Origin: Ianthella basta
Taxonomy: Eukaryota > Porifera > Demospongiae > Verongiida > Ianthellidae
Direction of reading: 5' to 3'
Assembly: GCA_964019415.1 (NCBI GenBank)
Contig: OZ025885.1
Location: forward strand, 2,388,851 to 2,452,850
DNA: 64,000 bases
In this document: positions 35,266-47,202 of the stretch, piece after piece
Layout of the letters: each line of letters begins with the position of its first letter
Position numbering within the stretch: the stretch's first letter is position 1
Position numbers and translations under genes: made by a program
The notes under the pieces: generated by a model
What the model was told of the DNA's origin: nothing
Database searches by the model: none
Seen by the model: the letters and a program-made list of their open reading frames with translations, nothing else

Positions 35266-37104
35266 TCAACGCACATAAATGGCCAGTGTCATCTGTGTGC
35301 GATAGGAAAGGCTGGAGATGCTTCGTGGAAGATGACAGTTAGTCCAACGGCAGTCATGTGGGCTGTTGTAATTGTGATATATTGTGTCGCTGTTGACATA
35401 AGGATTGTCAGGAGATATTTTGTCAAAGCTCAGTCCAAGGTCTCTTACAACATGGTTGCTAGGTGCTGGTATGACACCATTGTTTGTAGTGCAGTGGTCC
35501 ACAATCTTGGTTGGGTAGAGTAGCCGTCCCCCGGTCCAGTCCCAGTCAATGTTGTTGTTGATGTGTCCCTTGTAAGCGTACACCGTGCATCGGTTGTGGT
35601 AGGCCACAATCATCATTTCTGTTGGAGGTGGTCCGCAGGTCTTGTTGCAGCCTCCCTTGTTGGGTATGTTGCACCAGTCTCCAGAGTAGTCCACACACGG
35701 GCGGTAGTGCTTGCTGAAGTAGAACATGTCCTCATTGAGGGGCCAGTTGTCCCAGAAGGAGTTCTTCCACACCAGTGTCCACCCCCCTCCATCAGTGGTC
35801 ATGTCACAGTACACCTGCAGGGACATGTGCACACATACAGCAGTTTGTACAGTACACTTTGTAGCTCTTAACAAACCTACACACATGCACCCAATAATGT
35901 TCACCTGCAGTGATCACACCAGCGCAGCAACAGGGAATGTGACCAATGGAAAGTTTATAATATTTATGCTGTTTGGCCTCCACTCTTGTATATAATTATG
36001 ATGAGTTGTGTATAGTACAATACACTACACATGTGTGATACATTTTGAGCTGCATAGCATAAACTGATGTAGATCTGAGTCTACAGCACAGCTGTGTCAA
36101 TGTTTAAGGGGAAGAGCTAAGGCCAGGTTGTTGCTAGTAGTGTTTGTGACTTACGCAATAGTGGTCTGGTGGGGAAGCAGGGAGTTATATAGTGATTTTC
36201 AAGCGAACACATAGCAGGTTGTTTCGACCACGAAATTCTTTGTCAGCTACTAAACTGACACCCGTAGTCTGTCTAATGTTTAAATGCCTCAAGATTTGAC
36301 CTCACTGGCTTCCGCTATGTTACTACCCTTCAGTCATCTGATTTAGCTGAGAAAACAGCCAAACTGAGTTTGAACTCTGACTGCTTTTCAGCTTAGTAGC
36401 TTTTGAGTCATACATCAGTGTCTGCTAGCCCCACCTGTACTGCTCTCTTCTGGAGTCCACTGCCACAGCCCTCTTCCAGAGTGATCCAGTAGAGCCCACT
36501 CTGAGGTGGTCTGAACCAGTGTGCAGTCAGTGCCTCCTTGATCTCTTTACAAGAGCATCCTGGGGTTTCCATGGTGGTTCCCAGTGCTACGGTCAGCCTG
36601 AGTGCAGGGGAGGGAGAGGATGGTGTTTGCATGTGTCTCCTTTACCTACAATTCTACCTATTGTGTGGTCATCCTGTCTTTCTCTGTAAGCTGTGTAATA
36701 GTGCAATGAAAGTGACAATGGTTTGGCTACTTCACCTGTATGGCAGCCAGTTTCCACTGCTACACTTCCAGATGATGTCTTCACATCTCCATTGCTGCAT
36801 TCACTGGTGGGTGGGGTGAGGGCTTGCCTCTGTGGAGGCAGAGGATGGTTGTGTTTGGAAAATAGTATAGTTTTATTTTTGGTGTATGGATATCAGATTT
36901 GCTGCTAACACTTAGTCTTGCTTCCAATGCAATTCTATTCACCGCGAGTTACGAAACTAGCAGTGATGCATTCACACGATGCTCAACATTATTATCACCC
37001 ACCTTGGTCCTGTGTGTGTCCACATCAGTTACCAGGTCCTTGGACAGTGCTGAGGCACTGCAGACTGCCAAGAGACCAAGGAGGAACAGTTTGCAGGCAG
37101 ACAT
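35266..37104 (-). pseudogene. fibrinogen-related gene C2 with exon 2 deletion
   Basis: Exons 37003-37104, 36736-36829, 36435-36597 and 35266-35814. Exon 2 is 94 nt rather than 113: relative to C1, 19 nt are missing at about 36780 (GATGATGTCT runs straight into TCACATCTCC). This removes the V-V-T-H-P-Q-D codons and shifts the frame; skipping exon 2 would also shift the frame because it has phases 0 and 2. Exons 1, 3 and 4 are otherwise intact, and the FReD differs from C1 by one residue (H for R before D-C-R-W). It is either a very young pseudogene or a sequencing/assembly fault. Confidence 0.75.
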
Positions 37105-37177
37105 AGTTAGAGTTCTTCCCAATGTTGAATTCATAAGACTGACTTGAGAGTTTCCTCCTTGAAGACCTGTGTGCGGC

Positions 37178-37185
37178 TTTTTATA
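37178..37185 (-). promoter_or_regulatory. TATA box of copy C2
   Basis: TATAAAAA on the minus strand, 74 nt upstream of the ATG at 37104. Confidence 0.55.
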
Positions 37186-38545
37186 CCCACTGCTTGTTGC
37201 TGTTGTGTCCCATCCGATTGGGTGCTGTACAGGAAATGTTATTACGTAAGTGTTTGTCTAAGACTTTGATTACGGGTCATAGCCAGGAATTTCTAGGAGA
37301 GTTCCATGTTCATTTGAGTGCAGTGTTCCGAATTCAGAACATAGGTGTATCAGCATGACTTTGTGTCATTACATCATCAAATGGCTGTATTATTCAATTG
37401 GGGAGGTGAATACATTGAGAAAACTGTACTAAGTGGTTGGCTGAACGTATCAAGTCATTGTTTAGTGTGACTCTGCAGTAGCTACTTGATATTGTGGAAA
37501 TTTATTGCCATTTTGATCGGTAATGTCAAAGGTAATTGATGAGCACTACCACACCATTCAGTGGCCTCGACTATGCATAAGATACTACGTATATCAAATG
37601 TTATGAAGTGTAGATTGCCTTGGCTGGTATACAAAATGGTTTTATATTATGTATGCCAGCTGAGGATCTATGCATTAGCCTCATCAATGTGGAGGATTCT
37701 GATTGCATTTGATCTATCTCCTTACCTAACCCAAAGAGAGTGTGGCCTGATCCCCAATGACGAGTAAGAATATCTGTTTTCAGGACCAGCCATTACATTG
37801 TCCCGCGTACTACAATAATAGTAAGATATGTATTAGTACACACCCCCATCCTACTGTACTGTAACACTGTGCACGTAGAAGAGTGCCTCATTGACAGACT
37901 AATTGGTATTACCACTCAATATCCCTATAATGGCAGATATGAAGAGGTCCTCATCTGCATTAAACCAAATGGCAATAGAAGCAGCCTTGGCTGCCACCTC
38001 AGCTCCACACACCAAGATTACAGATGAACAAATATGACTTGCAGTGACACACTGTGCATAAATTATGGCAGTCCATTAGTCCAATCCACTAGTCTAGTCC
38101 GGTGAATGCAGACACCCACTTTACTTGCCTATCTGTGTAATAATGCTGTCCTATGTAGGTGCATAGTAATTAAGTTACTTCCATGACATCAACATGTGTT
38201 GATAGGACATTTCTTCGAAGTAGGCCACAGCAGTAGACATGCCGGCTAGGCTGTAAGCCTGCAACATAGCTAATCACATTCCATGAGCCTTCACGATGAT
38301 GGGACACTGATCAGTCCAACTTGGAGTTTAAAGATTGCATGGTGAGTAATAACTGCTGACAAAATTCATGCTAAACCAACCACTCCACCTCATATGTACG
38401 TAGTACTATGTTCACACTACTGTTTTATGGTGTATGTGTTTGTGCACTGCATTGACTATTGTATGTGTATGTGCACATGTGTTTCTACATAAACTCAGTT
38501 GCCACTACTGTTCTAGTACACACAGCCTTGATTCCTTGTGATTCT
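37186..38545. other. array spacer
   Basis: No exon. Third occurrence of the 26525-27885 type spacer. From about 38370 it resembles the 3' flank of B1/B2 (22700-22870) rather than of A1/A2, so gene D sits in a mosaic unit. Confidence 0.5.
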
Positions 38546-40485
38546 TCAACGCACATAAATGGCCAGTGTCATCTGTGTATTGCGGCGAAGGCTGGAGATG
38601 CTTCGTGGAAGATTGCAGTCATGCCAACGACAGTCATAAGGACTGGCATACCGTTCTCCAATGGTGTCACAGTTCCATTTGGGATTGTCAGGGGTCTGTT
38701 TATCAAAGCTCAATCCAAGATCTCTTCCAGGGTGACTGCTTGGTGCTGGTATAATACCATTGAACCAAGTGCAGTGGTCTACAATCTTGGTTGGGTAGAG
38801 TAGCAGTCCCCCCGTCCAGTCCCAGTCAATGTTGTTGTTGATGTGTCCCTTGTAAGCGTACACTGTGCGTCGGTTGTGGTAGGCCACAATCATCATTTCT
38901 GTTGGAGGTGGGCCACAGGTCTTGTTGCAGCCTCCCTTGTTGGGTATGTTGCACCAGTCTCCAGAGTAGTCCACACACGGACGGTAGTGCTTGCTGAAGT
39001 AGAACATGTCCTCAGTGAGTGGCAGGTTGTCCCAGAAGGAGTTCTTCCACACCAGTGTCCACCCCCCTCCATCAGTGGTCATGTCACAGTACACCTGCAG
39101 GGACATGTGCACACATACAGCAGTTTGTACAGTACACTTTGTAGCTCTTAACAAACCTACACACATGCCCACAATAATGTTCACCTGCAGTGATCACACC
39201 AGCACGGCAACAGGGAATGTGACCAATGGAAAGTTTATAATATTTATGCTGTTTGGCCTCCACTCTTGTATATAATTATGATGAGTTGTGTATAGTACAA
39301 TACACTACACATGTGTGATACATTTTGAGCTGCATAGCATAAACTGATGTAGACAAGTTGTTGCTGGTAGTGTCTGTGGCTTACGCAGTAGTGGTCTGGT
39401 GGGGGGGGGGGGGGAAGGGAGTTAGTAATTTACAAGTGAACACAGCTGGTTGTTTCGACCACGAAAGTCTTCAACAGCTCTAAACTGACATCAGTGGACT
39501 GTCTAATGTTTAAATGCCTCAAGATTGACCTCACTGGCTTCCACTGTTACTACCCTTCAATCATCTGATTTAGCTGAGAAAACAGCCAAACCGAGTTTAG
39601 CTTAGTAGTTTTGAGTCATTTCATGAGACCTTTCACTTTAACAAGTTATAATTATTTGAAGATGATGAGTATTTGTTTCAGTAGCCCAGTATAACATAAC
39701 CCCATACTGCCTTCTCTAAACCTGTAGCTATATACTGTCTATGTAACTAGCTGTACCAGTGTCTGCTAGTCCCACCTGTACTGCTCTCTTCTGGAGTCCA
39801 CTGCCACAGCCCTCTTCCAGAGTGATCCAGTAGAGCCCACTCTGAGGTGGTCTGAACCAGTGTGCAGTCAGTGCCTCCTTGATCTCTTTACAAGAGCATC
39901 CTGGGGTTTCCATGGTGGTTCCCAGTGCTACAGTCAACCTAATTGGATGGGAGGGGAGAGGATGGTGTTTGCATGTGTCTCCTTTACCTACAATTCTACC
40001 TATTGTGTGGCCACCCTGTCTTTCTCTGTAAGCTGTGTAATAGTGCAATGAAAGTGACAATGGTTTCAGCTACTTCACCTGTATGGCAGCCAGTTTCCAC
40101 TGCTACACTTCCAGATGATGTCTTGTGGGTGTGTGACCACTTTCACATCTCCATTGCTGCATTCACTGGTGGGTGGGGTGAGGGCCTGCCTCTGTAGAGG
40201 TAGAGGACAGTTGAGTTGGGAAAATAGCGAAGTCATATAGCTTGGTGTACGTATGTAGTCCATATAGTATAATGGCAATTTTGCTGCTAACACCTAAATA
40301 TCGCTTCCAGTCCCTATTTTCACTGGAAGCAACGAAACTAGCAGTAATGCATCCACATGATGCTCAACATTGTTATCACCCACCTTGGTCCTGTGTGTGT
40401 CCACATCAGTTACCAGGTCCTTGGACAGTGCTGAGGCACTGCAGACTGCCAAGAGACCAAGGAGGAGCAGTTTGCAGGCAGACAT
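38546..40485 (-). CDS. secreted fibrinogen-related protein, copy D
   Basis: Intact: exons 40384-40485, 40079-40191, 39776-39938 and 38546-39094; 308 residues. Exon 1 starts MSACKLLLLGLLAV. The FReD tail reads D-H-C-T-W-F-N-G-I-I-P and F-D-K-Q-T-P-D-N-P-K-W-N-C, unlike any A or C copy in these patches, while flanking residues are the same. The spacing to gene E (about 3.4 kb) is much shorter than in the 10.7-kb unit. The intron 1 donor is GTGGGT, as in C1 and C2. Confidence 0.85.
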
Positions 40486-40558
40486 AGTTAGAGCTCTTTC
40501 CAATATTGAATTCATAAGACTTACTTTAGAGTTTCTTCCTGGAAGACCTGTGTGTGGC

Positions 40559-40566
40559 TTTTTATA
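40559..40566 (-). promoter_or_regulatory. TATA box of copy D
   Basis: TATAAAAA on the minus strand, 74 nt upstream of the ATG at 40485. Confidence 0.6.
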
Positions 40567-41920
40567 CCCACTGCTTGTTGCTGTTGTGTCCCATCTGATT
40601 GGGTGCTGTACAGGAAATGTTATTACGTAAGTGTTTGTCTAAGACTTAGATTACGGGTCATAGCCAGGAATTTGTAGGAGAGTTCCATGTTCATTTGAGT
40701 GCAGTGTACCGAATTCAGAACATAGGTGTATCAGCATGACTTTGTGTCATTACATCATCAAATGGCTGTATTATTCAATTGGGGAGGTGAATACATTGAG
40801 AAAACTGTACAAAGTGGTTGGCTGAACGTATCAAGTCATTGTTTAGTGCAACTCTGCAGTAGCTACTTGATATTGTAGAAACTCATTGCCATTTTGATCA
40901 GTAATGTCAAGGGTAACTGATGAGCACTACCACAGCATTCAGTGGCCTCGACTATGCATAAGATACTATATCAAATGTTATGCAGTATAGATTGCCTTGG
41001 CTGGTATACAAAATGGTTTCATATTATGTATACCAGCTGAGGATCTATGCATTAGCCTCATCAATGTGGAGGATTCTGATTGCATTTGACCTATCTCCTT
41101 ACCTAACCCAAGGAGAGTATGGCCTGATCCCCAATGACAAGTAAGAATATCTGTTTGCAGGACCAGCCATTACATTGTCCCATGTACTATTATAATAAGA
41201 TATGTATTAGTACACACCCCCATCCTACTGTACTGTAACACTGTGCACGTAGAAGAGTGCCTCATTGACAGACTAATTGGTATTACCACTCAATATCCCT
41301 ATGGCAGATCTAAAAATTTCTTCATCTGCATTAAGCCAAATGGCAATATATAGAAGTGGTCTTGGCTGCCACCTCAGCTCCACACGCCAAGATTACAGAT
41401 GAACAAATATGACTTACAATGACACACTGTGCATAAATTATGGCAGTCCATTATTCCAATCCACTAGTCTAGTCCGGTGAATGCAGACACCCACTTTACT
41501 TGCCTATCTGTGTAATAATGCTGTCCTATGTAGGTGCATAGTAATTAAGTTACTTCCATGACATCAACATGTGTTGATAGGACATTTCTTCGAAGTAGGC
41601 CACTGCAGTGGACAGGCCGGCTAGGCTTTAACCTAGTTAATCACTGAAGATATGAATGTAACCATCCCATTAACCTTCACGATGATGGGACACTGATCAG
41701 TCCAACTTGGAGTTTAATGATTGGTGAGCAGTGACTACTGACAAAATTCATGCTAAACCAACCACTCCACCTCATACATACTACAATGTTCACACTACTG
41801 TTTTATGGTGTGTGTCTGTGCACTGAATTGACTATTGTACTGTATGTGCACATGTGCTTCTACATAAACGCAGTTACTAATACTGTTCTAGTACACACAG
41901 CCTTGATTCCTTGTGATTCT
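40567..41920. other. array spacer
   Basis: No exon. Same type of spacer as 26525-27885 and 37186-38545. Confidence 0.5.
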
Positions 41921-43756
41921 TCAACGCACATATATGGCCAGAGTCATCTGTGTGTTGCGGTTATGGCTGGAGATGCTTCGTGGAAGACTACAGTCATGCC
42001 AACGACAGTCATAAGGACTTGCATAGCGTTCTCCAATGGTGTCACAGTTCCAGTTGGGATTATTAGGAGTTGTTTTGTCAAAGCTCAGCCCAAGATCTCT
42101 TCCAGGGTGGCTGCTTGGTGCTGGTATGACACCATTGTTCCTAGAGCAGTGGTCCACAATTTTGGTTGGGTAAAGTAGCAGTCCCCCTGTCCAGTCCCAG
42201 TCAATGTTGTTGTTGATGTGTCCCTTGTAAGCGTACACCGTGCGTCGGTTGTGGTAGGCCACAATCATCATTTCTGTTGGAGGTGGTCCGCAGGTCTTGT
42301 TGCAGCCTCCCTTGTTGGGTATGTTGCACCAGTCTCCAGAGTAGTCCACACATGGGCGGTAGTGCTTGCTGAAGTAGAACATGTTCTCATTGAGGGGCAG
42401 GTTGTCCCAGAAGGAGTTCTTCCACACCAGTGTCCACCCCCCTCCATCAGTGGTCATGTCACAGTACACCTGTAGGGACATGTGCACACATACAGCAGTT
42501 TGTACAGTACACTTTGTAGCTCTTAACAAACCTACACACATGCACCCAATTACGTTCATCTGCAGTGATCACACCAGCGCAGCAACAGGCAATGTGACCA
42601 ATCAAACGTTTGGCTGTTAGGCCCCCTCTCTTGTATATGATGAGTTGTGTATAGTACCATACACTACACATGTGTGATATGCTTTGAGCTGCATAGCATG
42701 AACTAGTGTCGAGTTTTCAGCACAGCTGTGTCAATGTTTTAAGGGGAAGAGCTAAGGCCAAGTTGTTGCTGGTAGTGTTTGTGGCTTATGCAGTAGTGGT
42801 CTGGGGGGGGGAGCGGGGAGTTAATGATTTTCAAGTAAACACATAGCAGGCTTCGACCACGAAAGTCTTTGTCAGCTACTAAACTGACACCAGTAGTCCG
42901 TCTAATGTTTTAAATGCCTTGAGAGTTGACCTCACTGGCTTCCACTATGTTACTACCCTTCAGTCATCTGATTTAGCTGAGGAAACAGCCAAACTGAGTT
43001 TGAACTCTGACTGTTTTTCAGCTTAGTAGTTTTGAGTCATACATCAGTGTCTGCTAGTCCCACCTGCACTGTTCTCTTCTGGAGTCCACTGCCACAGCCC
43101 TCTTCCAGAGTGATCCAGTAGAGCCCACTCTGAGGTGGTCTGAACCAGTGTGCAGTCAGTGCCTCCTTGACCTCTTTACAGGAGCATCCTGGGGTTTCCA
43201 TGGTGGTTCCCAGTGCTACAGTCAACCTGAGTGGAGGGGAGGGGAGAGGGGGGGTGTACCTGTGTGTCTCCTTTAGCTACAATGCTACCTATTGTGTGGG
43301 TCACCCTGTCTTTCTCTGTAAGCTGCGTAATAGTGCAACGAAAGTGACAATGGTTTGGCTACTTCACCTGTAGGGCAGCCAGTTTCCACCAATACACTTC
43401 CAGATGATGTCTTGTGGGTGTGTGACCACTTTCACATCTCCATTGCTGCATTCACCAGAGGGTGGGGTGAGGGCTTGCCTCTGTGGAGGCAGAGGATAGT
43501 TGTGTTTGGAAAATAGTATAGTTTTATAGTTTGGTGTATATAGTCTGTCATGATATCAGATTTGCTGCTAACACTTAATCCAGTGCAATTCTATTCACTG
43601 CAACGAGACTAGCAGTGATGCATCCATACGATGCTCAGCAGTTGTATCACTCACCTTGGTCCTATGTGTGTCCACATCAGTTACCAGGTCCTTGGACAGT
43701 GCTGAGGCACTGCAGACTGCCAAGAGACCAAGAAGGAGCAGTTTGCAGGCAGACAT
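41921..43756 (-). CDS. secreted fibrinogen-related protein, copy E
   Basis: Rightmost (first-transcribed side) member, intact: exons 43655-43756, 43368-43480, 43064-43226 and 41921-42469; 308 residues. Layout: residues 1-19 signal peptide; 20-35 propeptide ending R-T-K-R; about 36-72 a proline-started two-Cys segment (C-S-N-G-D-V ... I-I-W-K-C); about 73-126 exon 3 with G-C-S-C-K and S-G-L-Y-W-I-T; 127-308 the FReD exon with Y-C-D-M-T-T-D-G-G-G-W, an N-K-T sequon and seven further Cys. The canonical C-terminal G-W-W motif of vertebrate fibrinogen domains is absent, so this is a divergent FReD. It shares the P-G-R-D-L-G loop with D but differs in T-T-P-N-N-P-N-W and S-S-H-N-R-N-T. Confidence 0.87.
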
Positions 43757-43829
43757 AGTTAGAGTTCTTCCCAATATTGAATTCATAAGACTGATTTCAG
43801 ATTTTCCTCCTGGAAGACCTGTGAGCGGC

Positions 43830-43837
43830 TTTTTATA
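43830..43837 (-). promoter_or_regulatory. TATA box of copy E
   Basis: TATAAAAA on the minus strand, 74 nt upstream of the ATG at 43756. Confidence 0.6.
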
Positions 43838-46800
43838 CCCACTGCTTCTTGTTGTGGGTGTTGTGCAGGAGATGCTATTACATAAGTGTTAGATCTAGAT
43901 GATAGGTCATAGACAGGAATTTCTAGGGAATTCCTAGTCTCATGTGCCTCACCCCCCTGCAGAGTAATCTGGCATTATTGCTTACATCAACTTGTGTGCA
44001 GGATGAGATCCTGTCTTGGCCGTTCAGATTCGCAGATTGCTGAATGACATCAGCCTAAGTTTAGAGACATGGTGTTGGCTTGCTCGAAGGATATGGTTGG
44101 ACGCACTGTGACTTTGTTCCGGTACACTCAGAAAGCAGTGCAAGAGCGAGCTGTACAAGCAAATCAAAGTGAATCTGAGCACTCCATGCTTCACTTGCCG
44201 CACTGCCACCCTACAGACGACATTGTGCAAGAATTAATCACAATTACATTATAATCATGATTTAAATACATTGAGAAATTGGTGGGCTGATAATATCAAG
44301 TCATTGTCTAGTGTGACTGCAGTAGCTACTTGATATTGTTGAAATTCATTGCCCTTTTGATCAGTAATGTCAAGGGTAACTGATGAGCACTACCACAGCA
44401 TTCAGTGGCCTGGAGTAATATGCTATGTCAACTGTTATGAAGCATGAATTGTCCTTGGCTGCTACAAAATTGTTTAAATTTTGATATACCAGCTGAAGAT
44501 CTATGCATTAACCTCATCCTACAAAGATAGAAGAGCCACTGACAGATCTTTCATCCTTAAGAAAGGGAGCTCAACAGTGTGGTGTGCAGATGGATGATGC
44601 CAAGACAACTGCATCTGCTACAAGTGAAACTGTAATATCTAGTGAGTAGCCATCTCACAATAGCAGACCTGTCAGTTGCACTGCCCTGCAGCAAAGAACT
44701 GTCTCACAACATGTGTAGGGTATGGGAAGTGATCAGTATAGGAAGAGGAAAACAATATTTTACAGATAGCTGTGTCAGCACCAAGAGGTGCACCTCTTTA
44801 GGACAATGTAAACTGTATTTGAACCACAAGACAAATAAATAATACAAATTGGTTCAGGTTGCTTATTGCAATTTTATGACTATGTCTCAAATGCTACTGC
44901 TGCCAGCTCACACCTATTACTATCTTAACATACTGTATATATGGGTGACAGAGCTGTCTGTGGCCCTTCCATCTTTGTAGGCATGGCTGATGTTCGATTT
45001 GTAGATCTTTCTTAGGTGGAGTGAAACATGTTTGTACCAGCTGAGGAGAGTGATGAATCAAATCACTCTGGATTATGGTAAACAGAATGCTGTGGTACTG
45101 TTTGTCAATTTCCCTTTACTCAACCAACTTTGTAAGTAGTTTTTCAGTGTTGTATATATTCCCGGACCTTTAGAAGCTTATTTGTTACAAGAATAAGTGT
45201 GTGATATGTAGCAATAGTATGGTTGAAGACACTGCTATAAAATTATAATGGAATTGAACTAACTTCCTGTGATTGTTTGTCTTGTGGTTGAGTATTGTGT
45301 ACACATTGTCATAAACAGGTGCGGCCCCTGGACCTTGACCCAAGTATTTACTCCCCACATTAGGAAATGAATTTCTCTTATAGATTGTATAAGAGTACTA
45401 ACCACTTCCTTTACCATAAACATGTTGACAGCTAGGACAGGTCTTTGAAATCTGCCACTACACTGGACACTGCAATGCACAGGGCAAGAGGTTGAAAGAT
45501 GACTGTCGTTAATGTAGCTGGGGTTACCTAATTTGCATAATTATTATGCAGCAACTTGTATCAACTCTTTTTCAGTAGCAGAAACTGCCCTAAGCAGTTT
45601 CGGCTATCAATTTCACTGGTGCACTTCTACATTGTACCCAAGCATCAGTGCAATGAAAAGAAGTAGAACGTGCCACCACGCACGTACATTCTGGTCCTAT
45701 TTTGGACATCTCTTACTGCAGTATAGCAATTACTAACCTTCATGTTCAGTAAATAGCGACTTCTGTTTGTGTTACATCGATCTGAGCATCTGTTAGTTGT
45801 TTGGCTGTTACACCACCGTGAACGAACATCAAAAGAGGTCTTGACAAGTGATAACATTAGCACTCCACAGCCTCCCGCCATCTTGGAAGACCGCACCTCA
45901 AAACCCGTGCATAGGCCAGTGCACATCTGGCAGTTGTTGCTAAAAAATCGACGAAGAGAGGCATCAAATATGCAAAATGCGAACAAAAATGCAATCTGCA
46001 CGTGACAGTCACAAGACTATGCATATATAATACAAATGATTCTGTGCATTCGTTCATGTGCGGAATTAAAAACGGACATTTGGTTGGACTATGCAATGAT
46101 ATCACCACAAACATGGCCACTCTGGCAGTGCACACATGCCTCACAGCCGGCCATCTCTTAGACACTCCGCACTCCTCAGTTTGGGTCTCCCGGGTGCGCC
46201 GCGCACTTGTGCAGAAGTTTACTGTTATTATCTGGTGCGAGGGAGCTGCTCTGGCTATTGGTACGTGGGCATTATTGTATCGCTATTTGGTTACTTTAGC
46301 TGTCAGCAATCTGGGTTGATGAAAGCCCTCTCTCTATCACAAAGTAAGCTACTGCGCAGAAAGCTTGCTTGTCTTTGGCACTGCCTTATTGGCTAAGGAA
46401 AAGACATGACCACGAAGTACTTTTAACATGGTGTAGGTGTAGCTATATGTATATTATGTGCATGCAAGTGTATGACAGTGGCCAACGTCAGTGCAAACAA
46501 GATCAGCACTATACCCAGGCAGCGTCACCCAGCTGCAATCACCCAAATGGTGATGGATGGCCTGCGTTGTCTACTCAGCGATGCAATGCAGAGTGAGTGC
46601 GGCAAAAGGCCGTGCTTGCTCGTAAATATTATTAAAAACTGTGGCAGATGGCAGGTCACCCGCCACCTTAATCATTGGAGCTACAGTTTCAGACAGCTAC
46701 AGTAGTTTCGACAGCTACGGTAGTAGACATTTCTTAATCGTTCATCAGTACGCCACACTGATGAGCTCCAATAAGGCAAAACAGCTGTCTGTGGTTCTTC

Positions 46801-47202
46801 CATCTTTATAGAATAACAGTCATCAACGGGGCCCTTGCCCCTCAGCCTCGCTGTGCCAATTCTACTAGTGTAACAGGCTGTTTGGCATAAAATGTTCGAT
46901 GATTGTAACCATCTTTCAATCATGTTGTTTATGTAGAAGAATAGGCTCATTGCTACGTTGTTGAATGTAAGCGAATACTTTGTGGGCAATACGTAGCAGA
47001 TTATTCAACAACTGAATGCAGGACATTTCGGCCCGAAGGCCTTCATCAGTTGCGTTGTCTACATGTTGTTTATGTTGTGTTCTAGGAGAGTGCATCACCC
47101 AATTCGAAACTGAATCAATGCTCAGTTGAAATTGTCTCATTTTGTCGTATATGCATGTTCCTACTCATCTCTCCCCTCTCTCCACCTCTCATCCTCTCTC
47201 AG
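43838..47202. other. array end and repeat-rich intergenic DNA
   Basis: The array fades out: 44270-44515 is a remnant of the spacer seen at 40800-41060. After that there is no recognised exon. A MITE lies at 44518-44981; a CpG-richer stretch around 45740-46260 could be a promoter but no gene could be tied to it; and a GACATTTCGGCCCGAAGGCC palindrome with a CTTCATCAG neighbour at 47022-47050 looks like part of another dispersed repeat. Upstream cereblon exons were sought here and not found. Confidence 0.45.
44518..44981. mobile_element. MITE with 28-bp inverted ends
   Basis: CCTACAAAGAT-GAAG-GCCACTGACAG at the left is mirrored by CTGTCTGTGGCCCTTCCATCTTTGTAGG at the right. CAT flanks both ends, a possible 3-bp target duplication. 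No coding capacity. A related single end (CTGTCTGTGGTTCTTCCATC) occurs near 46784. Confidence 0.6.
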
